From Candidatus Pacearchaeota archaeon (lineage in GTDB: Archaea; Nanobdellota; Nanobdellia; Pacearchaeales; GW2011-AR1): a stretch of DNA of 5,663 bases. A program made the translations under genes and the position numbers. Positions within the stretch are counted from its first letter, which is position 1. Each line of letters begins with the position of its first letter. This document shows positions 5,103-5,663 of the stretch, one piece after another. The notes under the pieces were generated by a model. That model did no database searches and was not told the origin of the DNA. It saw nothing but the letters and a program-made list of their open reading frames with translations. The stretch covers positions 1 through 5,663 of the forward strand of contig WAQV01000064.1 in the NCBI GenBank assembly GCA_015520065.1, read 5' to 3'.

Positions 5103-5663
5103 TTATACAGAGCTTGCAGATATTATTATTGTGCATCCTGAGTTTCCATACAAGTCCTCGCATTTTATGTGATACACTGCTCCTGGATTCCATTCTGCTG
5201 TATGCTCTGTGGAGTATGCAACTGTCATTGATGTAGCGTTTTCCTCATTGAAGTTGCATCTGTTAAAATCATAATAGCACTTTGCTTTCTCGTCAGTTAT
5301 TAGCTTAAGATAGCTTCCATCATGATATGCTCTTACAGCTACTGGAGCATCAGTGTCAAGCTTTAATGTAAACTCAACACTTGTTTCTGCAATATTTCCT
5401 GCACTGTCCTCACATTTTACAGGAATGCTGAATCTTCCCTCGTACAGGCTTAAGCTCTGCTTATGAGTTGTTGAGAGTGTTTCTATAAACTCAATCCAGT
5501 CTCCTGCCCACTCGTAATAACAGGTTGCAATTCCATCGTCAGAGCCTCCTTCTGTTTCAATCTCTAAGTTTACTGTTATTGGCTCTACACCACCTTTAAC
5601 CTCTCCGCTTGGAGATGCAGATGTTATATTTAGTGTTTCCTCTGAAACATAAAGAGTATATAC
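5103..5663 (-). CDS. C-terminal part of a surface protein with Ig-like repeats (5' end outside window)
   Basis: An open frame runs from the window edge to a TAA at 5103-5105, giving the last 186 residues; there is no start codon to find here because the gene begins beyond base 5663. Two related units can be seen. The first has 'ATCYYEW' (46-52), 'THKQSLSLYEGRFSIPVKCED' in two pieces and 'SAGN' (87-90). The second has 'KCYYDF' (128-133), 'YSTEH', 'VYHIKCED' and 'LYGN' (171-174). Each therefore opens with C-Y-Y and closes with K-C-E-D-x-x-G-N, the pattern of extracellular Ig-like beta-sandwich domains with an intradomain disulfide. 'LDTDAPVAVRAYHDGSYLK' links them. There is no C-terminal membrane anchor, so attachment to the cell, if any, must come from the missing N-terminal part. 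It is likely a secreted or cell-surface adhesion-type protein; the exact role cannot be told. Confidence 0.8.
   Translation of the reverse strand, partial: VYTLYVSEETLNITSASPSGEVKGGVEPITVNLEIETEGGSDDGIATCYYEWAGDWIEFIETLSTTHKQSLSLYEGRFSIPVKCEDSAGNIAETSVEFTLKLDTDAPVAVRAYHDGSYLKLITDEKAKCYYDFNRCNFNEENATSMTVAYSTEHTAEWNPGAVYHIKCEDLYGNSGCTIIISASSV

Overview
The window is AT-rich and every supported gene lies on the minus strand, so transcription runs from the high to the low coordinates. It reads as a piece of an archaeal chromosome, most likely from a DPANN lineage of the Woesearchaeota/Pacearchaeota type. Three things point there. The histidyl-tRNA synthetase is a compact form with archaeal-style motif variants. 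A membrane protein has a pilin-like 'KKAQVTVFVIIAI' N-terminus, and the cysteine-rich and Ig-like secreted proteins are of a kind common in those small-genome archaea. The promoter-like elements also look like archaeal TATA boxes placed for leaderless mRNAs. The lineage is inferred from remembered family resemblance, not from a search.

In order of transcription: (1) 5663-5103, the C-terminal 186 residues of a probable surface protein with two Ig-like units, each ending in a 'KCED-x-x-GN' signature; its start lies outside the window. (2) A gap of about 60 bp with a TATA-like box. (3) 5036-4215, a membrane-anchored pilin-like protein. (4) 4212-3814, an MNT-type minimal nucleotidyltransferase (MntA-like antitoxin). 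(5) 3826-3410, a HEPN-domain HepT-like RNase toxin. (6) 3413-1869, a secreted protein with 41 cysteines after its signal peptide. Genes 3 to 6 are joined by a 2-nt gap, a 13-nt overlap and a 4-nt ATGA overlap, so they look like one translationally coupled operon. (7) A 59-bp gap with a T-run and a second TATA-like box. (8) 1809-652, hisS. (9) 662-465, a small DUF5678-like protein overlapping the hisS end. (10) 421-1, an RBBP9/YdeN-type serine hydrolase whose reading frame is broken at an A6 run and whose 3' end leaves the window.

The part most worth a second look is the operon in the middle. A complete-looking HEPN/MNT toxin-antitoxin pair, with the catalytic motifs of both partners intact, sits between two exported proteins (pilin-like and cysteine-rich) and shares start/stop signals with both. 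The second anomaly is the frameshift in the hydrolase, where the family-like C-terminal part continues cleanly in the -1 frame. There is no gene-free stretch longer than about 60 bp. I see no RNA genes, mobile elements, CRISPR arrays or attachment sites.
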